A stretch of DNA of 61,636 nucleotides from Chromera velia (lineage: Eukaryota > Sar > Chromeraceae): the NCBI GenBank assembly GCA_018398765.1, contig JAHBMJ010003454.1, forward strand, positions 1 to 61,636, in the 5' to 3' direction. The position numbers and the translations under genes were made by a program. Shown here in pieces: positions 1 to 11,600 of the stretch. Each line of letters starts with the position of its first letter. Positions within the stretch are counted from its first letter, which is position 1. Under the pieces are notes generated by a model. That model worked only from the letters and a program-made list of their open reading frames with translations. It was not told the DNA's origin and ran no database searches.

Positions 1-1
1 C

Positions 2-79
<78 letters not shown>

Positions 80-100
80 TTCTAAGACTTCTGTGTCTCT
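1..100. repeat. CT microsatellite at window edge
   Basis: Almost pure CT dinucleotides with scattered T runs, reaching about position 150 in weaker form. It is one of several pyrimidine tracts in the first 700 bases. No gene is supported here. Confidence 0.9.
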
Positions 101-239
101 TCTCTCTGTCTGTTCTGTCTTTCTCTTCTTTCCCTTTCTCTCTCTTTGTGAACAAAATTAAGCTGGGCGCACTGGAAATATAGAGTAAGCCTAGAGAGTA
201 AGCCGGCCAAAAAGAGATGGAAATACACAATGTAGGATG

Positions 240-570
240 ACATGCTGGAAGGAAAGATGCACGTGCGGAAGAATGCGGTGGTCAGACAAAATGTGGCGCA
301 GCGTCTTGGAGGAAAGGAGACGGGCAGGCACAATGCGGCTGACGGAACTGAGGCAAACGTGCTGAAAAGAAAAGAACGAACATGCAGTAAGGAGACGGGC
401 AGACAGAACGTAGGCGAACGTCTTGGAAGGAAAAAAACAAGCAGGCAAGCAGGAGACGGGCAGACAAAATGCAGATGAGCGTGTCGAAAGGAAAACAGCA
501 AGTACGCAAGAAGGATACGGGGAAATAGAAAGCAGACGAATGTGCTGAAAGCAAAAAAACAAGCTGGTAA
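240..570. repeat. Degenerate purine-rich minisatellite
   Basis: The core GGAGACGGGCAGRCA recurs near 318, 394 and 451, each time followed by a related GCRAACGT / GAAAGGAAAA block. Spacing is irregular (about 76 then 57 bases), so this is an old, drifted tandem array. Frames that stay open through it on both strands are low complexity and I do not call them genes. Confidence 0.55.
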
Positions 571-910
571 GAAGGCGACAGACCGACTAGCGGACCGACG
601 ATTCTCTATTTCTCTTCTTCTTTCCTTCTCTTCTTTGCACCTTCTCTAGAAGTTTCTTCTCTTCCTCTCTCGGAAGAGGAAGGTGGGGGACTTTCTCTTC
701 TTCTTTCTTTTTCTTCTTCGCATCTTTTGCGAGAAAGAGAAGCAGGGGCTGGGGAGGGGGGGGGGATTGCGATTAGTTTTAAGCCCCCGCTGCCCCACCG
801 CACGTAGCCTATTCTGACGTACGCTTTTCTGAACCAATTGGGAGCAGAGCTTTCTGGGGCCTTTTTTTTGATGAAAGCTGCATGCATGCATGTGTGGGCT
901 CAGGGGATTG

Positions 911-1021
911 TTTGGTAAGTGCCCCCCGCTTCGCTTTCCGGGGCCATGCATGCATGCATCGTACGTGGGCTCTGCAGGGGGAAAGTTTGGTAAGTGCCCC
1001 CCGCTTCGCTTTCCGGGGCCA
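911..1021 (+). repeat. 36-bp direct repeat, two copies
   Basis: The same 36 bases occur at 911-946 and 986-1021. Each copy starts TTTGGTAAGTGCCCC and ends TTTCCGGGGCCA. They are separated by a (GCAT)n tract. The repeat lies about 170 bases upstream of the phosphatase start codon. The rest of 600-1,195 is G- and C-tract-rich with nothing else I can identify. Confidence 0.85.
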
Positions 1022-1195
1022 CTCTGACACTAGCTAGCTAGGCTGCCTTGCTCTGTGGTGGCTACTCCCCAAAACTTCCAGTCAGCGTGTGAGGTTCAAG
1101 TTCTGTTTTCAAGGAGACCTGTGAGCGCTGTTCGGTGACGCGGAAAAGCTGAGAGGAGACGGTGGTACAGTACAATTTTGTGGAGCTCATCCAGA

Positions 1196-2092
1196 ATGTC
1201 GCCGTCTCTGTCTCGGTGGTTGGTATCCCCCCTCTGTCTACTCTCTCCTCTGAGGGTGACCAGCTTTTCTCTATCTACTCAGGGACCTGCCAGCCGTCTC
1301 TTCTCTTCAACGAGTGGGGAGACCCTGGCTACCATCGACGAGACGCCCCCGCTTCATCAGTTGGTGAAAGGAGTGGCCGAACAGCCTTTCAGCAGCAGTG
1401 TCGTACCAGAGGGGAAAGTCTTCCGTCACCGGTACGTGGGGCTTCGGCATGGACAGTCAAAGGCAAATGTTGAGGGGATAATCTCTTCTGAGCCCTCGAT
1501 TGGGTGTGTGAGGCACGGGCTGACTGAGATGGGAAGAGAACAGGCACGATCCTCTGCCTCCTCTCTCAAAGACCTGCTGAGCGAGTCCGAGCTAAAATCT
1601 GCGGAATTCATTTCGTCGGACTTCACACGAGCAAGGGAGACTGCAGTGGAGTGCATGGGGGAATTATCTCGTCTCCTGTCTCCTCAGTGGATACCACCCC
1701 CTCTCCGCATTGACCAAGGACTGAGAGAGCGTTTCTTTGGGGACCTTGACGGCCTTCCCCTTTCGAAGTATCACATCGTTTGGCCGATCGACTCCCTTGA
1801 CGCACGCAACGCCAGACACAGAGTGGAGTCAGTGAATGCGACAGCAGACCGTGTGGGGCGTCTCCTGTGTGCTCTAGAGAGAGAGGGCGAGCCGGGGGTA
1901 AGGAAGACGTTTGTTCTTGTCAGTCACGCAGACACACTACAGATCATGCAGAGCTTCCTCGTTTGGGCAGAGACGAAGGGAGCTGGATGGGATCCCCGTC
2001 TCTTCCACCAGCTTCGTTTCGCAAACGCAGAAGTGAGGGACCTCCGCTGTCTGCCCGACCCTGTACCGATAGAGTATCCCGGACCTGCATGA
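1196..2092 (+). CDS. Histidine phosphatase superfamily protein (phosphoglycerate-mutase-like), probably organelle-targeted
   Basis: A 298-residue, apparently intronless gene. The family moves or removes phosphate through a phospho-histidine. Seen here: the RHG box at residues 84-86 (GLRHGQSKAN), the conserved Arg in SSDFTRARET, the acidic RERFFGDLDG segment, and the second catalytic His at about 244 in VSHADTLQ. The first 45 residues are rich in Ser, Leu and Arg with few acids and contain SRLFSSTS, as in a mitochondrial or plastid presequence; targeting is inferred. I start at the ATG at 1,196 because the frame upstream has only a TTG (1,178). Substrate cannot be told from sequence: it resembles broad-specificity phosphatases (TIGAR/PhoE-like) as much as true mutases. 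The gene ends in TGA. The next gene is about 6.5 kb away on the other strand. Confidence 0.88.
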   Translation: MSPSLSRWLVSPLCLLSPLRVTSFSLSTQGPASRLFSSTSGETLATIDETPPLHQLVKGVAEQPFSSSVVPEGKVFRHRYVGLRHGQSKANVEGIISSEPSIGCVRHGLTEMGREQARSSASSLKDLLSESELKSAEFISSDFTRARETAVECMGELSRLLSPQWIPPPLRIDQGLRERFFGDLDGLPLSKYHIVWPIDSLDARNARHRVESVNATADRVGRLLCALEREGEPGVRKTFVLVSHADTLQIMQSFLVWAETKGAGWDPRLFHQLRFANAEVRDLRCLPDPVPIEYPGPA

Positions 2093-2426
2093 AGCAGGAA
2101 GAGAAGGAGAAGGAATTTGAGACTTTTTTGATCGAAGGAGTGAGTGGGTGGGTGGAAAGGAATCTTGTGTGTGAATGAAAATTTTGTGCGTCGGTGAAAG
2201 GCGCGGCCGTGAAAAAGTTTGATCCTCCCAAATGTCAGAGCGTGAATGACCAGGAGTTTCTTCCTTCAGCAAGGGATGTGAATTTTCATTGTTGGACAAA
2301 AAGACTTCTACCTTTGTTGCCTTCTACAACCTCAGTCGGTCCTCAGAACCTCTCAATGCTTCCTTTGTGCCTGTCTTCCTTTCAGTCCGCCTTTCTTTCT
2401 TTCCTTCCCTCTTTGCTTGTTTGTTT

Positions 2427-2591
2427 CTTTGGAAGCTTATTTATCGCGATCTGGGTAGATCTAGGAAGAGTTAGGAGCTCTAGTAGGAGCTCAAATTCGC
2501 AGTGCTTAGAGATCGAGCTTCATAAAATGCATAAGCACTGCTAATTGGAGCGTCTAACTCTTTCTAGATCGCAAGAAATAAGCTTCCAAAG
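2427..2591. mobile_element. Short palindromic MITE
   Basis: Terminal inverted repeats CTTTGGAAGCTTATTT (left) and its complement (right end at 2,591) extend inward through GCGATCT and AGAGTTAG blocks, so nearly the whole 165 bases can fold on itself. TTT flanks both ends as a possible 3-bp target duplication. No coding capacity. The following stretch to 2,760 is a degenerate array of AAATTCCA-like words on both strands. Confidence 0.7.
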
Positions 2592-2839
2592 TTTGTGGAA
2601 TTTAGTGGAATCTAGATAAGTAAATGCTACGGTAAATTCCAGTAAACTGAGTAAAGACTGTAAAGTCCACTAAATTCCATTATTCAAATTCCAACTTTGA
2701 AAGGTAAATCCCATTATGCAAATTCCACTAAATTGATCGAATAGTAAATTTTCAGGGAATTTAGCCTGGTTTTGCAAGGTATAGCTAACAAAAAACTTTT
2801 GTACATAATAATTAAGTTTTGTTTCTATAGGTTTGTTTC

Positions 2840-5105
2840 ACTTTAGGCGACGCCCAGTAGTAAAAAAAAAAAAAAGAATAGACATGTCGAGATTTTTTTT
2901 TCTTTTTTTTTTTTAGTCTGATGGTCAAATGTCTAAGCAAATTAACTTAGCAAAAGTAGGTTTTGTACTATTTTAAATTTGTAGTTAGATGTGTTTTTGT
3001 TATATGTTTGATGCTTCCAATAAAATAATAATAATAATAATAAAGATTAATTAGGCTTCTCCATATTTTTTTTCTTTTTTTTTATGATTGTGCGTCACCT
3101 AGGTTTCACTGTGCCACCAGTGTTGCTCCTGTTGCTCGTATGTTAGCTCCTATATAGGCTAGCTCGTGTGCTGCGTACAATTGTTGTGATTTGAAAAGTA
3201 AAACAAAAAAATAATGAAAAAAAAAAGTTTCAGATTGTTTTATTACGCAGCTTTAAACGACTCGGATGCCTAGCTATCTATCAGGATTCTACCTAGCTAT
3301 CTACGCATAGAATAATAAACTATAGTGATAAGCTAGATGATGTGAATAGGTTTTAGTGTTTCAGTAAGTATCTGAGTAATATCTACCTTTATATTAAGTT
3401 TATAAGTTCAGGCTCTAGGCGACGCACAGTGGTTAAAAAAAAAAAAAAAGACCTTTCTAGATCTAGGCGACGCACAGTGGTAAAAAAAAAAAAAAAAAAT
3501 AGACCTTTCCAGATTTTTTTTTTTTTCTTTTTGTCTACGAAGGATTTCCTAGAGCACCTCTAGGAGCACCTAGAGGAGCACCTTTTAGAAGTACTTTTAA
3601 ACTAACTTCCTCGCAAACTTATTACTCAACTCAAAGTTTTAAATATCTTTCAACCCTAGTTTTAACCCTAGTTCTAGTCCTAGTTGTTATTGTACGTTTG
3701 TCTCTACTAGTGTTTCTACTAGTGTCTTCACCATTTCATCATCGACTTTGATGAACACGGACCAACCAATCTTTTTTCCCTTGTTCAACTGCACTGTTAC
3801 CAGACTTTTCTCTCTTCTCTTTGCTGTGTCTGTTAAAAAAACTAACCATGTCCTCTTGTTTTCCATTCATATTGACTTGTATCCACCCTTTCTTTCTCAT
3901 AAATTCTGTAGCCACTTCAGTATCATCCCCACACGGTACCGACTCATGCTCTTGGTTGAATACATTTTCACGGCTGGCCACTCCTGTTTTGCTCCTGCTT
4001 TCACTTCCTTTGTTTTGTGTGTTCGTTTCAGACGGTCTGTGTATTCATCCAAGAAACGCTGTTAGTTAGATAGATACAGACACAAAGACGCACACACATA
4101 CACATACGTCTGTAGTGGTTCTCTCAGACACATCTGACGTCTTTCTTGCTTCCCTCCTCTGAGGGATGCCGGGTGATGGACTAGGTGATAGACCAACTGA
4201 GTATGAGAGACGAGGAAGACAGAGGGAGTGACCCGGTCCGTCGTTTCATCATTCATACTAATTGAAAAATGAATGAAGTCTGCGTGTATGGCACTGCACG
4301 CAGCGACCATCGCAAAAGGGGATTACAGAGATGAAGGCGAGCGGGCGGGCGAAGGGAAAAGGGGGCTCTCTTTTATCCTATGCGTCTACCAAGCTAAAAG
4401 TGAAACTGGGATCCTAAATATGATTCAAACTCTGGTTGAAGCTAGTTATTTAACCTTTATTTTTTTTTACACATACAATAATTTTTTTTTTTAAAAAAAA
4501 AAAGAATAGACGTTTTCACATTTTTTTTTTTTTTTTACCACTGTGCGTCGCCTAGTTCCAGATTTTTTTTTTTTTCTTTTTTTCTACGAAGGATTTCTTA
4601 GAGCACCTCTAGGAGCACCTAGAAGAGCACCTTTTAGAAGTACTTTTAAACTAACTTCCTCGTGAACTTATTACTCAACTTTGAACTCAAAGTTTTAAAC
4701 ATGTTTCACCCCTAGTTTCAACCCTAGTTCTAGTCCTAGTTGTTATTGTACGTTTGTGTCTACTAGTGTCTCTACTAGTGTCTTCACTATTGCATCATCG
4801 ACTTTGTTGAACACGGACCAACCAATCTTTTTTCCCTTGTTCAACTGCACTGTCACCAGACTTTTCTCTCTTCTCTTTGCTGTGTCTGTTAAAAAAACTA
4901 ACCATGTCTTCTTGTTAATCCTTTTAAGCGTCTACCAAGCTAAAAGTGAAACTGGGATCCTAGATATGATTCAAACTCTAGTTGAAGCTAGTTATTTAAC
5001 CTTTATTTTTTTTTACATATACAATAAAAATTTTTAAAAAAAAAAAAAAGAATAGACGTTTTCAGATTTTTTTTTTTTTTACCGCTGTGCGTCGCCTAGC
5101 TCAGG
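2840..5105. repeat. Repeat block: poly-A-linked GGCGACGCACAGTGG units and a duplicated ~350-bp segment
   Basis: CTAGGCGACGCACAGTGGT followed by a long A run occurs near 2,846, 3,417 and 3,467. The inverted form, a T run then ACCACTGTGCGTCGCCTAG, occurs near 4,537 and 5,080, with a weaker one near 3,090. Between them, 3,512-3,860 is repeated at 4,560-4,915 and 4,387-4,490 is repeated at 4,929-5,035. The second unit lacks about 500 bases present in the first. Short open frames in both copies are the same pyrimidine-rich sequence and look non-coding. Confidence 0.75.
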
Positions 5106-6844
5106 CTTAGATATTACAGTTGAAACTATCGAATTTTAAGTGAATTATGCATATTTATCAGTTGTTTATCAGCATATAGTATAGAGGGCCCATTTTTAAA
5201 AACGCACCTGGACTTGAACAAAGTAGAAGGACGTGCGCAATCACGCATGCAGAAGCTCAACGAAAGCTTCCGGCCCGGGGAACGGTTGGGGGACACCAAA
5301 ACTGAACGGATGGAAAGCAAAACATTGAGAATTTGTGCGAGGGATCAAGCGCACATGACCCAAACAGATCGATCGGGGGTTCCAAATTAAGGATTTATAC
5401 GAAGAATTGATCAAAGGGAAAGAACTATAGGTAAAGAGGGAAGACAAAATTCGGGTGCCAGGGCGGCTTGCCAGCCGTCAAATTATCTGCACCGCATATT
5501 CACAAGAGAAAAAATTAAATAAATAAATTAAAGAAAACGGATCCGGCCATCCGCACGCACGTAGCGCCTCCCCAATGGCTCTCTCTCTCTCTTTCTGCGC
5601 CAAAGAACTTCAAGTCAAAAACTTACGGAGGCTTCTCCGCGTGACACGTCCCTGTTTGGAATTAGGGGAAGACAGAAACAAAGCTGCGCAAGCTGCGCCA
5701 GCCCGAATAAACAAACAAACAAATACACGCACATAGACCTGTCACCGTTTGACAGTGAGAAGAACCAAAACAGACGCTGTACCGTCGAGTCTTTTCGTCA
5801 CTCAACGAAAGCACTCTTAAAGTCCGAGTGTACACATGAAGAAAGAGCCCATCCGTCCAACCAAACAAAAAGAAAGAAAGAAAGAAAGAAAGAAAGAAAA
5901 GGAAACTTGACTGTCATACGATCCCATCGATTCATTCACTCACTTCATCCAAACTCCTCCTCCTGGGCCCTCCAGTGTCCCAACGCAAGGGACCGCGGAC
6001 CTGCCTCATCGAATCAGATCGCACCCAATCAGGACGGAATTCAGGCAATGGAGTTCTGAGAAGAGAAAGAGAGACATTGGCGTGGTGGAGAAAGAGAACC
6101 GATCGAGAAAGGACTTCCGGACCGACAGCTTTGGCCCCGGGCCTTTCTTCTCGTCTTGCCAAACTTGCCCTTCTCCCTGCTCGACGTGTCGCAAATGTGC
6201 CCGCAAACAGAACGCAGACTTCTTTCTTCGTCACTTCGCCTTTTAAGCACATGCTAAGAAGGTCGCTATCTCTTCCTTCCTTTTTCTCCTTTTAATTCTC
6301 TGACCGCCAGTCCAAAACGAGAGGTTCAACGAACGAGAAGGTGCGATGTTCGACTTCACAAAGCGCCACGAAAGGACGACAGACGGGGACAGGCACACAG
6401 ACAAACAGACAGACAGAAAGATGGAAAGAACTCTGCCCGGAATCGACTGGACGACCGGAATCTTACAAAGCTCCTTTCACTCCAGTCCGCTTCGATCCCA
6501 ACGTCCCACTGCACCCACCCACAAAGTTGCAGCCTGTACTTTTGCGTGCCTTGCACGTTTCTCGTTCCAAGTCAACCAAGATTTGACGCACGCCCTCCCT
6601 CATCTCCCCTCCACTTCACTTCTTGCAAGCACCCCATTTTCATTTCATCCCAACGAGACCAACATTCCGTTACTGTCGTGAGAACAGCCAGGGGAAAGAG
6701 AGAAAATAAATCAATAAACGAAACAAACAGCAAAGAAAGAAAGAAAGATGCCGGACGGACCCCTTCACGAAAAACACACCACAAAGAAAGAAAAGAATCT
6801 GAAATGAAAGTAGGAAATGAAGAACGACTTTCATCGACAAAATC

Positions 6845-6877
<33 letters not shown>

Positions 6878-8640
6878 ACGTACGCACGAACAAAATGCGG
6901 GCACAATGACGCCTGAACCCCTCTTGCCCATCTCTCTTGCCCATCTCTCTCGAGGTTCTCTGACTTGCCTGACTCTTCCTTCCTTCATCCAGACAGGTAA
7001 TGACACGGTGCCCCCACCAACCAACCAACCAGTCCTCTTCGAGTCCTTTCTCTCTCTTTGACTTGCCCATGCACATGCAGGTAAATGCACAACAGTGTAT
7101 GTGTATGTGTGAGTACATGCAGGGTTCTTTCTGCCATTTCCTCAATGACCGTACAACTTCTGAATTCTGTGCGGGTTGCTTGCGAGAAAGTTTTTTCTTC
7201 TCTTGTCTGATCCTGTCAATTCTGTCGGAAGGAATGAGGTGAATAAACCATCCACACAAACAAAGAAAGAAAGAAAGGCAAGGAAACCCTCTAACAGGTT
7301 CATCGATCCATTGATCGACAGACTGAAAAAACACACAGATATACAGACAGACAGAGAGACAGGGACATGCATCCACAACGTCCTCCATCCATCCACTGCA
7401 TTTCTTGAGAGAGAGGAAAGGATTGAGGGGAGCCCCTTCCTTCCTTCCTTTCTTCTTTTTGCTTTTCTCTCTTCCCTCTCCGCTGGCTTCCTTCAAACTC
7501 TCTCCAACCAGTTTGTTTTTTCAGCCAGAGAAAGGTCAGTCACTCGATCCCATTTAGAGTCCAGAGAGAACAGAACAGGCCCCCCCTCTCTCATTCCCTC
7601 CTTTCCTTCTTTCTTCCCCTCTCGGTATGTTTTCCGAGAACGAAAAGAAAAAGAAAGCGCAAAAACAGACCTTAGGACTCATCAGACTTTCAACAAAGGA
7701 CACAACATCACGCACACAAGCAAGCAAGCATACAATTTCACCCCGTCACAAAAGACAGACAGACGACGCCTTCTGACGCACCGAGGGAAAACGACAAAAC
7801 GAGACCAACACAAAGAACCCTTTCTCCATTCGCTTTCTCTCACAGTTTGCATGTTGAAAACCCCTCCACTCTCTTTCTGGCAGTATTTTCCTGAGCTTTC
7901 TACTTCAATTGAATTCTGCTCAGCCTTCCTTCCTTCACCATCTTTCACTCTATGTCCCTTCACTCTCTCTTTCCAGAAATAGTACTGATCTTGGTGGCGC
8001 GAACCCCACCATGCTCCCCAGCTCTCTTCGCACATCAAACAAGCGAGACGAAATGAATGATCAGCAAGAGAGCAGAGCACGAACAGACGAATATAATTCA
8101 TCAAACAAATAAGCCAGTCTCAGTCACCCAAAAGAACGATCCATCCAAACAGACAGACCCGAGGAACCTTGCTAATAGTTCCTCCCCTTTCCCCCCCGCT
8201 CTCCCCAGGTCAGTCTGATAAGTTTCTTTCTTGGTCAACGCTCCCCTTCAAAAGATACCGCAACTTTCCCTGCAAAGAAAACGCAGACAAGGGGAGCAAA
8301 CATTGAGATGAAGTAGAGGATTCTAAAACGTCTGCGAGTGACGGAAACAAAGAGCGAGCAAGAAAGTGCCGGGAGAAATCCTCAACGAGGCACTGACATC
8401 AACAGACAGAGAGACGACACTGCATGCGAGATAGAAAGACGGACAGACAGACCAACAAATTGGATGAGGCCTTTTTTTTAGAAAGAAACAGAGAGTGACA
8501 CAGCAAAACAGACAGGCAGGAAGAGAGGAAAGAAAGGAGGGAATCCTGGAAGGTCGAGAAGCCCCGATCCACACCCCCTTCTACCAGACTGCTCCCTCCT
8601 TCCCTCCCTCACCTGAAGGAAACAACTGCCTCCACTCTTC
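5106..8640. other. Low-complexity region without a supported gene
   Basis: Rich in GAAA, CAGA, ACAGACAG and CTTT words, with a (CA)n tract at 6,846-6,876 and GAAAGAAAG runs near 5,870-5,900 and 6,735. Open frames exist on both strands (for example 7,176-7,982 plus) but consist of Ser/Thr/Lys/Arg-rich low complexity, overlap each other and show no domain. I see no convincing exon. It may be 3' flank of the phosphatase gene that begins at 8,645. Confidence 0.5.
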
Positions 8641-8644
8641 CTCG

Positions 8645-11600
8645 TCACGTTGTAGGGACCTCTGACTGGACCTTCCCCCCTCCTGACTCCTTCTGGAGGG
8701 AGACGGGAAGCAGAGACCCTTCCGTCTCCTTCCCCTTGCCTTCAGGCTTCACCATCAATCCCTCTCGCACCGATTCATCCACTAACCTCTCCTCTGTCAA
8801 AGACGCCTCCCTTCCCTCTCCACCTATTCCTATGCCCTCCCCTTTCCCACTGCCACCCTCATTGGGCGGTTCTTTCAAAGTTGCACCAGAAACGCAAGAG
8901 GAAACGTCAGCCCCTTCTTTGAAAGTCCCCACCGGACAATTGGAAGGGGTTGAAGAAAGGGGCTCTGTGTGGCCTGGTTGGACAGCAGCAGTGGGTTCAC
9001 ACACAGGTGATCCCAGGGGGGCAGAAGAAGAAGAAGACGAAGGAGACCCAACGGCTGCAGGCTGGCGGATGGGAGACGGCACAGACCCCCCCCAACAAGG
9101 ATTGCATACACCCCCGTCTCGTTCTTTCACGGCCTCTACGTGCATTTGTCTTACGTCCTTCATATCCCCCCCATCTGAGCTCTGGTTCTCACTCCTGTGT
9201 CTAGATCTGCTACTATGATCCTCTCCGTTCACAGGGGTGCACGGAGATGCGGCCTCGTCGGGACTCGAGAGGGCCAACTGACCATCAGAGACGGTACCTG
9301 CCTCCTCAGCTGCTTGGGTGCTTCGCTCTTCTCCTAACCCCCCTCTCTCTGCCGACGCGTGCTCTCCTTCTCCTGATGGAGACCGCGTCTGTTTCTTTCC
9401 CGTCTCTTCAGAAGGAGGGAGTGCTTCAGCGCTGCTTCCTTGGTTCTCTTCGGTCGGAGTCTCGCAAGGAGCTCCACGGGAAAACGAGACGGCAGCCGCG
9501 GGGGGCATGGTTGGAGCGTCACACCCCCTCTCGGCAGACACATCAGCAGATGATGCGGGGAGGGGGAGGGGGACTTCTCGTTGGACTTCCACGTCTTCAT
9601 CTGCGTGACGGATCTCATCCATTAGAGCACCAAGAGGAGCGTCGTCCTCCTCCCTCCTGCTCCTCTCTCTTTCTACCTTGGCAGGATGCTGCTGAGGAGT
9701 GGCAGAAGGATCCATCAACATCGGGGTGTCTGTGTCTGTTGCACCCTCCCCGCCCTCCTCGTTGGCATTTGAACACGAGGAGGCAAAGTGGAGGTCTGAG
9801 TCTCCAGGCAGCATCTCTCCTGCCTGAAGCTGAAAGGACTCTGAGTAGTTCATCCCCTCTTCCCCCTCCCCGTTTTTCATCATCATCACGAGGCCCTCTG
9901 AGGAAGGAGCAAACAGCTGAGACCGCTGCTGTCTCTGGAGAGACCACTCAAGGTCGTACAGTTGCTGCACAATGCATACAAAAGTCGAATGAAGAGGGAC
10001 AGGGGGGAAGGATTTGAGTCGAGGCAGACAGGAAAAGAACAGGCAACAGACTCTTCAAGAGACAAAAAACACACAGCCCGAGCGAAAGAACCATGATGGA
10101 GAGGCGAAGAGACTAGACTTCGACCGACCAGAGAGAGGGGCACATGCGAGGCCTCACAAAGGCCGATAGAATAGAGTGAGTGATGCATGGATGGATGGAC
10201 GCAAACCCACTCACCGCAACGAAAGACCGGGAGGGACCTGCACAGGGTCTGCATCCTCGGATCAATTCCAGAGCCCCCGTGCACGTGTACCCCTTCTTCA
10301 GCATCAGGTAGGCCTGCAAGCAAGGAGACAGAGAGAGGCAAAGGGGGGGATGCATCGGGCTGGGGAAGGGAGAAAAGAAATGAAGGAAACAGAAATGGTA
10401 GGCGAAGAGGGGAGGAGACAGGAAAAAGCAAAGAAGGAAGGAAGAGGTGGGTTGGGAGAGAAAGAGTGGAGAGAGGGAGGAAATAGGAAGCAGCAGGGGG
10501 TTGAAAATTCAAACGCTGGTCCCCTGCTGATTCTGTGTGGAAGGACAAGAGATCGACAAACAAGAGAGGGAAAAATGCCCCCCCCCCCGATGTTAAACGC
10601 AACGTCACCAACACTGGGAATGGACGAGGAAAGCGTGTGCACAGACACGACAGAGGAAGGATCAACAAGGGAAGAGAGATCTGCGGGTGCAAACCAGACA
10701 GAAAAACAAAACGGTCAGGGAAGCAAACCAATGAATGAAGAAAACACAGACTCACTGCAGCGATGGCAACCGAACGACTGCGCCCTTTCCGGCAGTTGAT
10801 CAACACATTCCTTCCCTGCAACACAAACAAATGGAATCGGACCAATAGTTTTCCTTCACATCCAAGCCCTGTAAGCGCACACGCATGAACAGATGTATGC
10901 AGGTCGCCACGATGAAAGCCAAAATATCTAAAGGGACACAAATCCCAGATATGTGCTTGTAAGAAAGAGAGGACGCGAGAAGTGGACACGCCACAAATCG
11001 GGCGCAAAGCAAAAACTCTGTTGGCACAGGTGGACAGGGACTATCTGATGCTCTTCTCGAAGACGGGCACACACAATGGAGACAAACGATTCTATCTTTG
11101 TTCGGCACACGGAGAGGGACAGGACCTCACACAGGATGCACTCACACACAGACGGACAGACAAACCTGTTCAAGCGCCTCATGCAACTCGTCAAGTCCCA
11201 TCGAGGAGAAATTCAGGACCTGCAACAAGGAGGGAGGGCATACAGCAGCAGGGAAGGCGAGAGAACCTCAGACAGACAGCAGTAGGCCAGCAATCAGAAC
11301 AGGCTGACACAATAATTAATGCAATGGGTAAGTCTCCGAGACAGGTAGGCAGGCAAAGTGACGGTACACACAACGAATGCAACCCCATGAAAAAGTTGCC
11401 CCCTCCCTTCACCAATTCACACAAAGACTTTCCGTCTCTATCCTTTTCACCGTTCATCGCGTCTACTTCCTCAGTCCCCAATTGATGCATTGAACCTTCT
11501 GAGTGCCCTCCCCGAAAAACAGCTCATCAAAAGATCCGCCCACTCCGTAAGGCCCTCCCCTTTCGGCAAACACGTCTTGACTCTCTCCACCTTGCCCGCT

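Noticed and set aside
3650-3690. Telomere-like AACCCTAGTTTTAACCCTAG
   Set aside because: Only two or three imperfect units, repeated at 4,705 as part of the larger duplicated block; no array.
7176-7982. 268-residue plus-strand open frame
   Set aside because: Low-complexity Ser/Thr/Lys/Arg composition, overlapping frames on the other strand and no domain.
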